Assembly (NCBI RefSeq): GCF_022788715.1
Contig: NZ_CP085167.1
Span: 486,001 to 550,000, forward strand
DNA length: 64,000 nt
Direction: 5' to 3'
From: Sulfitobacter sp. DSM 110093
GTDB lineage: Bacteria; Pseudomonadota; Alphaproteobacteria; Rhodobacterales; Rhodobacteraceae
The notes beneath the pieces were generated by a model, which was not told where the DNA came from, did not search any database, and worked only from the letters and a program-made list of their open reading frames with translations. Positions within the stretch are counted from its first letter, which is position 1. Each line of letters opens with the position of its first letter. A program made the position numbers and the translations under genes. This document shows positions 45,108 through 53,788 of the stretch, piece by piece.

Positions 45108-46100
45108 ATGATGCCTGAGCAACTGGCGTTTACAATTGAGGTCTTTCTCAACGGGCTGATGGCCGGGGTGCTTTATGCGCTCGTCGCGCTTGGCTTCGTA
45201 CTGATCTACAAGGCTTCGGGTATTTTCAACTATGCCCAAGGTGTTATGGCGCTTTTTGCTGCGCTGACACTGGTGGGGATCATGGACGGCCAGGTGCCCT
45301 TTAGCCATCTGATCAATGCGATCTTGGGCACCGAAGTGCATCACTTCGGTTGGCATGTTCCTGCCTTCCTCGCCATCGTGCTGACGATGGTGGTGATGAT
45401 CGTGCTGGCCTATTGCGTGCAGCGTTTCGTGTTCCGCTACCTTGTCGGGCAAGAGCCGATCATTCTGTTCATGGCGACCATCGGTCTGGCCTATTTCCTT
45501 GAAGGCGTGGGCGACCTGATGTGGGGGTCTGAGATCAAGACGCTCGATGTCGGCCTGCCGCAGGGCATTAACATCTGGATTGATGAATTCACCTTCGACG
45601 CGACGGGCTACGGCTTCTTTATCGACAACCTCGATATCGTCGCCTCCATTGTGGCCGCGATCCTTGTGATTGGGCTGGTGATGTTCGCGCAATACACCAA
45701 ACAGGGCCGCGCGATGCGGGCCGTGGCGGACGACCATCAGGCCGCGCTGTCCGTGGGGGTCTCGCTCAACTTCATCTGGATCTTGGTCTGGTCGCTGGCG
45801 GGTTTCGTGGCGCTGGTGGCAGGCATCATGTGGGGCGCCAAATCGGGCGTGCAGTTCTCGCTCTCGCTGATTGCGCTGAAGGCGCTGCCGGTGCTGATGC
45901 TGGGCGGCTTCACCTCGATCCCCGGCGCCATTGTCGGCGGGCTGATCATCGGCGTGGGCGAGAAGCTGTTTGAGTTCCTGATCGGTGCCCCCTTCCTTGG
46001 CGGCGCGACCGAGAACTGGTTCGCCTATATGCTGGCGCTCGTGTTCCTCGTCTTCCGCCCGCAGGGCCTGTTTGGGGAGAAGATCATTGAACGGGTTTGA
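45108..46100 (+). CDS. Branched-chain-type ABC transporter permease (LivH-like)
   Basis: The 330-residue membrane protein has the LivH pattern: FLNGLMAGVLYALVALGFVLIYKASGIFNYAQG at the N-terminus, AVADDHQAALSVGVSLNFIW (cytoplasmic coupling loop) and a LMLGGFTSIPGAIVGGLIIG block near the C-terminus. Two adjacent ATGs (45108 and 45111) follow GGGGAGGG. It is the first permease of the importer. Confidence 0.93.
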   Translation: MMPEQLAFTIEVFLNGLMAGVLYALVALGFVLIYKASGIFNYAQGVMALFAALTLVGIMDGQVPFSHLINAILGTEVHHFGWHVPAFLAIVLTMVVMIVLAYCVQRFVFRYLVGQEPIILFMATIGLAYFLEGVGDLMWGSEIKTLDVGLPQGINIWIDEFTFDATGYGFFIDNLDIVASIVAAILVIGLVMFAQYTKQGRAMRAVADDHQAALSVGVSLNFIWILVWSLAGFVALVAGIMWGAKSGVQFSLSLIALKALPVLMLGGFTSIPGAIVGGLIIGVGEKLFEFLIGAPFLGGATENWFAYMLALVFLVFRPQGLFGEKIIERV

Positions 46101-46163
46101 TACAGGCATGATGCGCCGCTGTGCATCCAACGACACAAAGATCGCAGAAGGGAAATCAGTCTA

Positions 46164-47240
46164 ATGTTCTATCGTGAAGCGGGCGATTTCAACACGTCCT
46201 ACGCCCAGGACCAGCAGACCTTCCCGATCAAGTTCGACCGGTACCGCTACTATCTGGTGCTTTTCGTCGCGGTCTTCGTCATTCCCTTCATGGTCAATGA
46301 CTACTGGGTCAACTCGTTGTTCCTGCCGTTTCTGATCTACGCCATCGCGGCGATCGGGCTGAACATCCTCGTGGGCTACTGCGGGCAGGTGAGCCTCGGT
46401 ACCGGCGGTTTCATGGCGGTGGGGGCTTACGCATGCTACAAGCTGATGACGGCGATGCCCGAGGTCAGCATGTTCATCCATGTCCTGCTGGCGGGCGGCA
46501 TTACCGCCGCGGTCGGCGCGCTCTTCGGCCTGCCGTCTTTGCGGATTAAAGGCTTCTACCTCGCCGTGGCGACACTGGCGGCGCAGTTCTTCCTTGTCTG
46601 GCTATTTAACCGGGTGCCGTGGTTCTACAACTACTCTGCCTCCGGCCAGATCAGCGCGCCCGAGCGCGACACCTTTGGCATCCTGATCACCGGCCCCAAC
46701 ACCGAGGCCTGGGCGACCTATATGTTCTGCCTGATCTTCACCGTGGGCTCGGCGCTGGTGGCGCGCAACCTGACGCGCGGCTCTGTGGGACGCAAATGGA
46801 TGGCGATCCGCGACATGGACATCGCCGCCGAGATCATCGGGGTGAACCCGCTGCGCGCCAAGCTCACGGCCTTCGCGGTCAGCTCCTTCTTCATCGGGGT
46901 TTCGGGCGCGCTGTTCTTCGCGATCTACCTCGGCGCGGTCGAGGTGGGCGAGGCCTTCGGCATCACCAAATCGTTCCTGGTGCTCTTCATGATCATCATC
47001 GGCGGGCTTGGCAGCATCTTCGGCAGCTTCGCCGGCGCCGCCTTCCTCGTGCTCCTGCCGGTGCTTCTGAAGATCGTCGGCGTCGACTGGCTGGGCTGGC
47101 CCACCGACATCGTGGCGCATTTGCAGCTGGTGATCGTCGGCGGGCTTATCGTGATCTTCCTGATCGCCGAGCCGCATGGCCTTGCGCAACTGTGGCGCGT
47201 CGCGAAGGAGAAACTGAGATTGTGGCCCTTCCCGCACTAA
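46164..47240 (+). CDS. Branched-chain-type ABC transporter permease (LivM-like)
   Basis: The 358-residue protein is the second permease. It shows the LivM blocks AAIGLNILVGYCGQVSLGTGGFMAVGAYA, LRIKGFYLAVATLAAQFF, GRKWMAIRDMDIAAEIIGVN (coupling loop) and GGLGSIFGSFAGAAFLVLLP. The N-terminal 40 residues are hydrophilic before the first span. It follows LivH after 63 bp and precedes the binding protein by 81 bp. Confidence 0.93.
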   Translation: MFYREAGDFNTSYAQDQQTFPIKFDRYRYYLVLFVAVFVIPFMVNDYWVNSLFLPFLIYAIAAIGLNILVGYCGQVSLGTGGFMAVGAYACYKLMTAMPEVSMFIHVLLAGGITAAVGALFGLPSLRIKGFYLAVATLAAQFFLVWLFNRVPWFYNYSASGQISAPERDTFGILITGPNTEAWATYMFCLIFTVGSALVARNLTRGSVGRKWMAIRDMDIAAEIIGVNPLRAKLTAFAVSSFFIGVSGALFFAIYLGAVEVGEAFGITKSFLVLFMIIIGGLGSIFGSFAGAAFLVLLPVLLKIVGVDWLGWPTDIVAHLQLVIVGGLIVIFLIAEPHGLAQLWRVAKEKLRLWPFPH

Positions 47241-47321
47241 GCGGGAGCCACGAAAATCGAGGCGGGGGGAGGAAACCACGCCCAAAACCCAAATCGGATA
47301 AATCCAAGGGAGGAAACACCG

Positions 47322-48602
47322 ATGAAATACAAACTGGGAACACTGGCCGTGGCGGGCCTGATGGCTGCAAGCCCCGTGATGGCGGACCTTGTCTTTCCGT
47401 CGCTGAGCTATCGCACCGGGCCTTACGCCGCGGGGGGCATCCCCTTCGCCGACGGCTATGCCGATTATTTCACCCTGCTCAACGAACGCGACGGCGGCAT
47501 CGGTGGTGAAACCATCCGCGTGCCAGAGTGCGAGACCGCCTATAACACTGAGAAGGGCGTGGAATGCTACGAGTCGACCAAGGGCGAAGGCGCGTTGGTC
47601 TATCAGCCACTTTCGACCGGCATCACCTACCAGCTGATCCCCAAAGTCACCGCCGATGACATCTCGATGTTGACCTCCGGTTTGGGCCGTACCTCGGCCA
47701 AGGACGGCAACACCTTTAGCCACGTCTTCAACTTCCCTGCAAACTACTGGGATGGCGCGTCGGTCGCGGTGAAACACATCATGGAGCAAGAAGGCGGCGA
47801 TCTAAGCGGCAAGAAAATCGCGCTGGTCTACCACAACTCCGCTTACGGCAAAGAGCCGATCCGCACGCTGCAAGAACTGAGCAAAAAGCACGGTTTTGAG
47901 CTGAAGGAAGTGCCGGTCGATCACCCCGGTCAGGAGCAGAAATCGCAGTGGCTGCAAATTCGCCGCGACAAGCCTGACTATGTGATCATGTATGGCTGGG
48001 GCGTGATGAACCAAGTCGCGGTTCAGGAAGCTGCCAACATCCGCTTCCCGATGGACAAGTTCATCGGCATCTGGTGGTCCGGCTCGGAAAACGACGTTCT
48101 TGCGGCGGGTGCCAAGGCCGATGGCTATAAGGCGCTGACGTTCCACAACGTGGGCTCTGACTATCCGCTTTATGACGATCTGAAAACGCACGTTGTCGAC
48201 GCGGGTAAAGCCGCCGGTGCTGGCGATCAGGTGGGTTCGGTGCTGTATAACCGGGGCATCTATGCCGCGATGCTGGTGGCCGAAGCTGCCCGCACCGCGC
48301 AGGAAATCCACGGTGTCACAGATATCAGCAGCGGCCAAATGCGCGATGGGATGGAGCAGCTAGAGATCACCGAAGAAAAGATGGCGGCCCTCGGCCTGCC
48401 GGACTTCGGGCCTGAATTCTCGGTCTCTTGCGAAAACCACGGCGGCGAAGGTTTCGTGGCTGTGACCCAGTGGGATGCGACAGCCAAGGAATGGAACCTC
48501 GTGTCGGACTTCATGCAGTCGGATCAAGATGTGATCCAGCCGCTGATCGATGAGGACGCATCGGCCTACGCGGCTGAAAACGCCATCGAAGGCAACTGCT
48601 AA
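47322..48602 (+). CDS. ABC transporter substrate-binding protein (branched-chain amino acid/aromatic acid type)
   Basis: This 426-residue type I periplasmic binding protein has a signal peptide (YKLGTLAVAGLMAASPVMA) and opens LVFPSLSYRTGPYAAGGIPFADGYADYF. It contains the LivJ-like lobe features (VYHNSAYGKEPIRTLQEL, DYVIMYGWGVMNQV and GIWWSGSENDVL) but is longer than LivJ, and has four late cysteines (VPECETAYN, VECYES, SVSCENH and the C-terminal NC). The ATG follows AAGGGAGG. The ligand is unknown; association with two CoA ligases suggests a carboxylic acid rather than an amino acid. Confidence 0.9.
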   Translation: MKYKLGTLAVAGLMAASPVMADLVFPSLSYRTGPYAAGGIPFADGYADYFTLLNERDGGIGGETIRVPECETAYNTEKGVECYESTKGEGALVYQPLSTGITYQLIPKVTADDISMLTSGLGRTSAKDGNTFSHVFNFPANYWDGASVAVKHIMEQEGGDLSGKKIALVYHNSAYGKEPIRTLQELSKKHGFELKEVPVDHPGQEQKSQWLQIRRDKPDYVIMYGWGVMNQVAVQEAANIRFPMDKFIGIWWSGSENDVLAAGAKADGYKALTFHNVGSDYPLYDDLKTHVVDAGKAAGAGDQVGSVLYNRGIYAAMLVAEAARTAQEIHGVTDISSGQMRDGMEQLEITEEKMAALGLPDFGPEFSVSCENHGGEGFVAVTQWDATAKEWNLVSDFMQSDQDVIQPLIDEDASAYAAENAIEGNC

Positions 48603-48611
48603 ACGCGATAT

Positions 48612-48642
48612 CCCCCGGCTGCCCTGTTTGGGTGGCCGGGGG
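48612..48642 (+). other. Intercistronic hairpin after the binding-protein gene
   Basis: A perfect 8-bp GC-rich stem (48612-48619 with 48635-48642) with a possible inner CCC/GGG pairing lies 10 bp past the stop. No T-run follows, so it is better read as an mRNA-stabilising or attenuating stem that raises binding-protein output relative to the downstream ATPase. Confidence 0.6.
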
Positions 48643-48671
48643 ACTTTCCAAGCCCAAGAGAGGTCTTTCCC

Positions 48672-49508
48672 ATGCTGGATGCTGCAAATACCAATGACGT
48701 CGCGGTCGAAAACCTGCTTGAGGTCAACAACATCGAGGTGATCTACAATCACGTCATCCTTGTCCTAAAGGGCGTGAGCCTGAACGTGCCCAAGGGCGGC
48801 ATCACTGCGCTGCTGGGAGGCAACGGCGCGGGCAAGACCACGACGCTCAAGGCAATCTCGGGGCTTTTGGCTTCGGAACGTGGAGAGGTCACCAAAGGCT
48901 CAATCAAATACCGTGGTGGTCCGATTCAGCATCAAGACCCAGCCGAAACCGTAAAAAAGGGTGTCGTGCAGGTCATGGAAGGCCGGCACTGCTTTGAGCA
49001 CCTCACCATCGAAGAAAACCTGCTAACCGGTGCCTATACCCGCACCGACGGCAATGCCGCGATCCAGCGTGACCTTGAGATGGTTTATGATTATTTCCCC
49101 CGCCTGAAAGAGCGCCGCCGCTCGCAGGCTGGCTATACCTCGGGTGGGGAGCAGCAGATGTGCGCCATTGGTCGCGCGCTAATGTCCCGCCCTGAGACGA
49201 TCCTTTTGGATGAGCCGTCGATGGGCCTTGCCCCGCAATTGGTTGAGCAGATTTTCGAGATCGTGAAATCGGTGAACGAGAAAGAAGGCGTGACCTTCCT
49301 GTTGGCGGAGCAAAACACCAACGTCGCGCTGCGCTTTGCGCATTACGGCTACATTCTTGAATCTGGTCGCGTTGTGATGGATGGCCCCGCCAAAGACCTG
49401 CGAGAGAACCAAGACGTGAAGGAATTCTACCTCGGCATGTCCGACGAGGGACGTAAAAGCTTCCGCGATGTACGCAGCTACCGCCGCAGGAAACGCTGGC
49501 TGAGCTAA
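48672..49508 (+). CDS. Branched-chain-type ABC transporter ATP-binding protein (LivF-like)
   Basis: The 278-residue ATPase is the LivF partner: Walker A (GGNGAGKTTT), Q-loop (VVQVMEGRHCFEHLT), signature TSGGEQQMCAIGRALM, Walker B (TILLDEPSMGLAP) and switch Gln/Asn region LLAEQNTNVAL. Its C-terminal tail (MSDEGRKSFRDVRSYRRRKR) is basic and longer than in LivF of E. coli. It is preceded by the hairpin after the binding-protein gene and followed 81 bp later by the second ligase. Confidence 0.93.
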   Translation: MLDAANTNDVAVENLLEVNNIEVIYNHVILVLKGVSLNVPKGGITALLGGNGAGKTTTLKAISGLLASERGEVTKGSIKYRGGPIQHQDPAETVKKGVVQVMEGRHCFEHLTIEENLLTGAYTRTDGNAAIQRDLEMVYDYFPRLKERRRSQAGYTSGGEQQMCAIGRALMSRPETILLDEPSMGLAPQLVEQIFEIVKSVNEKEGVTFLLAEQNTNVALRFAHYGYILESGRVVMDGPAKDLRENQDVKEFYLGMSDEGRKSFRDVRSYRRRKRWLS

Positions 49509-49589
49509 GCGCCCGAGACTGAAATCAAAAAGGCAACCGAGCCGGGCTTATGCCCTCTCCAGTGATGCCATAGCAGGAAAGTGACAGGG

Positions 49590-50816
49590 ATGCCGACCAA
49601 GCCCCATTTCGACGATCTGGAAACCCGCAGCGCCACTGAACGCGCCGCTGATTTGGCCAAGACGCTGCCGCAGCAGATTGCCCGTGCGCAAGGGCTTTCA
49701 GGCTATGGTGATGCGCTGAAAGAGGTGGACGCGGCGCAGATCACCTCTATCGAGGCCCTTGCCGACCTCCCGGTGCTGCGCAAATCAGAGCTTGGCAAGG
49801 CGCAGGCAGGGCAACCGCCTTTTGGCGGTTTCACCACAAAGCCGGTGTATGAGTTCAGCCATGTTTTCCAATCGCCCGGCCCGATCTATGAGCCGTCGAG
49901 CAATGATCCCGATTGGTGGCGCATGGGGCGCTTCCTGCATGCCGCAGGCATCGGCGCGGGCGACATCGTGCATAACTGTTTTGGTTACCATTTGACCCCC
50001 GCGGGCATGATCTTTGAATCCGGTGCGCGGGCGGTGGGGGCAACTGTGCTGCCTGCCGGAACAGGCCAGACCGAGCTTCAGGTCGCCGCCGCCCGTGATG
50101 TGGGTTCGACCGCCTATGCGGGCACGCCGGATTACCTCAAGGTGATTTTGGAGAAAGCCGACGCGATGGGCGTTGATCTAAAGATCACCAAAGCAGCCGT
50201 CGGCGGCGGTGCGTTGTTTCCCAGCCTGCGCGCCTATTACGAGGAGCGCGGCATCACCTGCCTGCAATCCTATGCCACGGCTGATCTGGGCAATATCGCC
50301 TATGAAAGCCCTGCGATGGAGGGGCTGATCGTCGACGAACAAATCATCGTCGAGATCGTCACCCCCGGAACCGGCATCCCTGTAGCGCCCGGAGAGGTCG
50401 GCGAAGTTGTGGTGACGACTCTTAACCCTGATTACCCGCTGATCCGTTTCGCCACTGGCGATCTGAGTGCCGTGCTCGAAGGCGAAAGCCCCTGTGGACG
50501 TACGAATATGCGGATCAAAGGCTGGATGGGCCGCGCTGATCAAACCACGAAAATCAAAGGCATGTTCGTTCGCCCCGAACAGGTGGCGGCATTGGTGGCC
50601 CAACACGCCGAGATTGAAAAGGCCCGTGTCATCGCCAGCCGCGAAGGCGAGGCGGATGTGATGACCGTGCAGATTGAGACCGCGAATGGGGACGAAGCGC
50701 GTTACGCGCAATCCGTGGCCGATCTGCTCAAGCTGAAGGGCAAGGTCGAATTGGTCTCCCCCGGCTCCTTGCCGCGTGATGGATTGGTGATCGAGGACCA
50801 ACGAAGCTACGACTAG
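49590..50816 (+). CDS. Phenylacetate-CoA ligase-like AMP-binding protein
   Basis: The 408-residue protein resembles the PaaK branch of adenylate-forming ligases: LADLPVLRKSELGKAQ, FQSPGPIYEPSSND (in place of the usual SSGTTG P-loop), NCFGYHLTPAG, GTPDYLKVILEKA, SYATADLGNIAYES and a C-terminal RADQTTKIKGMFVRPEQ. The absence of a TSG-type P-loop makes activity uncertain, though several PaaK relatives have divergent loops. I take ATG 49590; a GTG at 49581 is 2 bp from AGGA. The gene closes the importer cluster. Confidence 0.86.
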   Translation: MPTKPHFDDLETRSATERAADLAKTLPQQIARAQGLSGYGDALKEVDAAQITSIEALADLPVLRKSELGKAQAGQPPFGGFTTKPVYEFSHVFQSPGPIYEPSSNDPDWWRMGRFLHAAGIGAGDIVHNCFGYHLTPAGMIFESGARAVGATVLPAGTGQTELQVAAARDVGSTAYAGTPDYLKVILEKADAMGVDLKITKAAVGGGALFPSLRAYYEERGITCLQSYATADLGNIAYESPAMEGLIVDEQIIVEIVTPGTGIPVAPGEVGEVVVTTLNPDYPLIRFATGDLSAVLEGESPCGRTNMRIKGWMGRADQTTKIKGMFVRPEQVAALVAQHAEIEKARVIASREGEADVMTVQIETANGDEARYAQSVADLLKLKGKVELVSPGSLPRDGLVIEDQRSYD

Positions 50817-50869
50817 GGTGCCGCATTGCGCCCTCTGGCATTTCCTAGTGAAATCGTCGAAATAGGGGC

Positions 50870-52540
50870 ATGACGCTGAACGCCGCTTCCACGAACACGA
50901 CCAAACCACCCCGCGCCCGCGACGGGCTGCGCGCCCTGTCAGGCGTGGCCCTGACTGTGGCTGCTGTCTGTGCGCTGCCGATGCTTGCGGTGCTGATCGC
51001 AGCACTTAGCGGTGGGACGGAAACGGTGCAGCATTTGGTTCAGACCGTGCTGGGCCGCTATACGATTACGACGCTGTTACTGGTGCTGTTGGTGTCGGCG
51101 GGCACTTTTGCCATTGGTGTCGGCGCGGCGTGGTTGGTTACCATGACACGCTTTCCCGGCGCAAAGTTTTTGGAAATCGCGCTGGTGCTGCCGCTGGCCT
51201 TTCCGGCTTATGTACTGGCCTACGCCTATACCCATGTGTTGGATCATCCCGGCATTGTTCAAGAGACCCTGCGCGATGTGACGGGCTGGGGGCCGCGCGA
51301 CTACTGGTTTCCTGAAATCCGCTCTCTGGGTGGGGCCGCCGCGATGCTGGTGCTGGTGCTTTACCCCTATGTTTACCTGCTGGCCCGCGCGGCATTCCTC
51401 CAGCAAAGCGGTACGACTTTTCTTGCCGCGCGTGCGCTTGGATCAAGCGCGTGGTCCGCGTTCTTCAAGGTCAGCTTGCCCCTTGCCCGCCCCGCTATTG
51501 CGGGCGGCGTGTTGCTGGCGGTGATGGAGACGATAGCGGATTTCGGGACGGTTGCCTATTTCGGCGTTCAGACCTTTGCCACGGGCATCTACACCAGTTG
51601 GTTTTCCATGTTCGACCGCGCCGCCGCCGCGCAGTTGGCGCTATGTTTGCTGAGCTTTGCATTACTTTTGGCGATGCTTGAGCGGGCGCAGCGCGGCAAG
51701 GCCCAGTACCATGATCCTGCCCGGCGCCCGCAATCGGCGCCACCTTCGGAGTTGACGGGCTGGCAGGCGGCGGCGGCACTTGTTTTGTGTGGTGTGCCGG
51801 TGCTGTTTGGGGCGGTGCTGCCGGTGGTGATCCTCGTCACCATGGGGTTGGAGTCTGAACAGAACCTTTTTAGCCCACGCTACCTTGGATTTATGCGCAA
51901 CTCTGTGACATTGGCGGGTATCGCTGCGCTGTTGACGGTCTTGGCGGCGATCAGTGTGGGGTTCTTTCGACGGTTGCGGCCGGGCCGGGTTTCTCAGGGC
52001 GCGGCATATGTGGCGCGGCTGGGCTACGCCGTGCCGGGCGGGGTGATCGCAGTGGGGCTGCTGGTGCCCTTTGCGATGTTCGATAATGCATTAGATGCTT
52101 GGATGCGGGCGACCTTTGATTATTCCACCGGGTTGCTGATCACCGGGTCAATCTGGCTGTTGGTGCTGGCGTATCTGGTACGTTTCCTCGCGGCTGCTTT
52201 GGGCGCTTACGAGGGCGGGCAGGCGATGGTTCATGCCAATATGGACGCTGCTGCGCGGTCGTTGGGTCAGACGCCATTGGGCACGTTGCGACGGGTGCAT
52301 CTGCCGATTCTCGCGCCCAGCCTGCTGACCGCGCTGTTGATTGTGTTCGTTGACGTGATGAAGGAATTGCCCGCAACGCTAATCATGCGGCCCTTCAACT
52401 ATGACACGCTGGCGGTTCAAGCGTATCGCTTGGCGAGTGACGAGCGGTTGAACGGTGCGGCTGTGCCGAGCCTTGTGATCGTTGCGATGGGGTTGCTGCC
52501 GGTGATCTTGATCTGTCGGCAGGTGGGTCGGCAGCGTTAG
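50870..52540 (+). CDS. Fe(III) ABC transporter permease (FbpB/SfuB type)
   Basis: The 556-residue protein has two fused permease halves, each with a cytoplasmic EAA loop: AARALGSSAWSAFFKVSLPLARP and AARSLGQTPLGTLRRVHLPILAP, about 12 spans in total. Neighbour evidence is the convergent iron-binding protein gene. The ATPase (fbpC) is not in the window. Start ATG 50870 is 53 bp after the ligase stop, so read-through from the ligase operon is possible. Confidence 0.92.
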   Translation: MTLNAASTNTTKPPRARDGLRALSGVALTVAAVCALPMLAVLIAALSGGTETVQHLVQTVLGRYTITTLLLVLLVSAGTFAIGVGAAWLVTMTRFPGAKFLEIALVLPLAFPAYVLAYAYTHVLDHPGIVQETLRDVTGWGPRDYWFPEIRSLGGAAAMLVLVLYPYVYLLARAAFLQQSGTTFLAARALGSSAWSAFFKVSLPLARPAIAGGVLLAVMETIADFGTVAYFGVQTFATGIYTSWFSMFDRAAAAQLALCLLSFALLLAMLERAQRGKAQYHDPARRPQSAPPSELTGWQAAAALVLCGVPVLFGAVLPVVILVTMGLESEQNLFSPRYLGFMRNSVTLAGIAALLTVLAAISVGFFRRLRPGRVSQGAAYVARLGYAVPGGVIAVGLLVPFAMFDNALDAWMRATFDYSTGLLITGSIWLLVLAYLVRFLAAALGAYEGGQAMVHANMDAAARSLGQTPLGTLRRVHLPILAPSLLTALLIVFVDVMKELPATLIMRPFNYDTLAVQAYRLASDERLNGAAVPSLVIVAMGLLPVILICRQVGRQR

Positions 52541-52589
52541 TGATCGATGGTCTGTGGCTGGGTTCCGGACCGGGGTAGCTGCTGCCTCA

Positions 52590-52619
52590 CAAAAAAAGGC
52601 GGGCTCGAAAACCCGCCTC
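52590..52619 (-). terminator. Intrinsic terminator of the Fe(III)-binding protein gene
   Basis: A perfect 7-bp stem (52597-52603 with 52612-52618) is followed on the minus strand by seven T residues. It lies 25 bp past the stop of the binding-protein gene and 50 bp past the convergent permease stop, so it could serve both transcripts. Confidence 0.88.
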
Positions 52620-52643
52620 TCTCTAATCCGGTTTTGGTAGGGT

Positions 52644-53660
52644 TTATTCCCAGCCAACCGTGTTAAAGATTTTCTGCGCGGTGCCGATATTTTCGGCTAC
52701 GTCCGACAGGTTCACTTCGTCAGCTTTAAACTCACCCAGTTGCTTCACGCTATCGGCCAGCTCCACGCCTTCCACGGTTGGGAACTCATCGTTGCCCGCC
52801 GAGAAGTAGACCTGCGCCTGATCGGAGGCGAGATATTCAAGGAACTTCACTGCATTCTCGCTGTTCGGTGCGTTCTTGGCCACGCCGCCGCCCGAAAGGT
52901 TCATATGCGCGCCGTTGCCTTCTTGGTCGGGCCAGATCAGGCCAATCTTGCCGATCTCATCGCTGACGCCGTCCACGTCGGTGCGGATCGCACGGGCGAA
53001 GTAATAGCTGTTGGAAACAGCGATGTCGCACTCACCCGACACGATGCCGCGCAGCTGGTCGGTGTCGCCGCCCTGAGGTGCCCGCGCCATGTTGTCGACC
53101 ACGCCCTGCGCCCATTCGGTTGCGGCCTCTTCGCCCTCGTGGGTGACGATCGAAGCTAGCAGTGTCTGGTTATAGGTGTTGGTGGAGGACCGGATGCAGA
53201 CCTGACCTTTGTAGGCCGGATCGGCGAGGTCCATGTAGGTTGCGGGCGGGTTGTCCAGCGTTTCGTTGTTGAAAAAGATGATCCGCGCGCGCTGCGACAG
53301 GCCAAACCACTGGTTGTCATCGTCTTGCAGGTTGCCGGGGATGCGCTCTTCGAGCGTGTCGCTCTCGATGGATTGCAGAAGGCCCATGTCTTTCGCGCGC
53401 TTGAGGCGGCTTGTATCGACAGTCAGCAGAACATCCGCCGGGGAGTTCGCGCCCTCGGCTTCCATACGGGCCAGCAGTTCGTCGGCTTTGCCTTCGATGC
53501 GGTTGATGGTGATGCCGGTTGCTTCGGTGAAGTCGGAGTAGAGCCGCTCATCGGTGTCATAGTGACGCGAGGAGTATAGGTTCAGCTCGCCATCGGCTAG
53601 CGCGGGAAGGGCCAGCGACATCAGCGCGGCGGCAGCAGTCGATGTTTTGCAGAAGGTCAT
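52644..53660 (-). CDS. Fe(III) ABC transporter substrate-binding protein (FbpA-like)
   Basis: The 338-residue protein has a signal peptide (FCKTSTAAAALMSLALPALA) and the ferric-binding-protein fold: ELNLYSSRHYDTDERLYSDF, ADVLLTVDTSRLKRAKD, GLSQRARIIFFN and the iron-ligand tyrosine pair in AVSNSYYFARA. It captures Fe3+ in the periplasm for the permease encoded convergently downstream. I start at 53660, preceded by AGGA; an upstream in-frame extension to 53738 has no signal peptide. It is transcribed from its own promoter. Confidence 0.93.
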   Translation of the reverse strand: MTFCKTSTAAAALMSLALPALADGELNLYSSRHYDTDERLYSDFTEATGITINRIEGKADELLARMEAEGANSPADVLLTVDTSRLKRAKDMGLLQSIESDTLEERIPGNLQDDDNQWFGLSQRARIIFFNNETLDNPPATYMDLADPAYKGQVCIRSSTNTYNQTLLASIVTHEGEEAATEWAQGVVDNMARAPQGGDTDQLRGIVSGECDIAVSNSYYFARAIRTDVDGVSDEIGKIGLIWPDQEGNGAHMNLSGGGVAKNAPNSENAVKFLEYLASDQAQVYFSAGNDEFPTVEGVELADSVKQLGEFKADEVNLSDVAENIGTAQKIFNTVGWE

Positions 53661-53710
53661 ATCAGGGTCCTGTTCCGTTGGGATAACTTGACTGAAATAG
53701 TAAGAAACAG

Positions 53711-53748
53711 ATTTTAGGCGTTCCTGCAACCAATTCAATCAGAATTGG
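53711..53748 (-). promoter_or_regulatory. Promoter and overlapping inverted repeat of the Fe(III)-binding protein gene
   Basis: On the minus strand, TTGAAT (53738-53733) and TAAAAT (53716-53711) are spaced by 16 bp. A perfect CCAATT/AATTGG repeat (53730-53735 with 53743-53748) overlaps the -35, a likely operator for an iron-responsive repressor such as RirA, Irr or Fur. The regulator is not determined by sequence. Confidence 0.6.
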
Positions 53749-53788
53749 AACTGTGACCCCCGACCGCGATGGGCCGGGGGCCGCGCGG

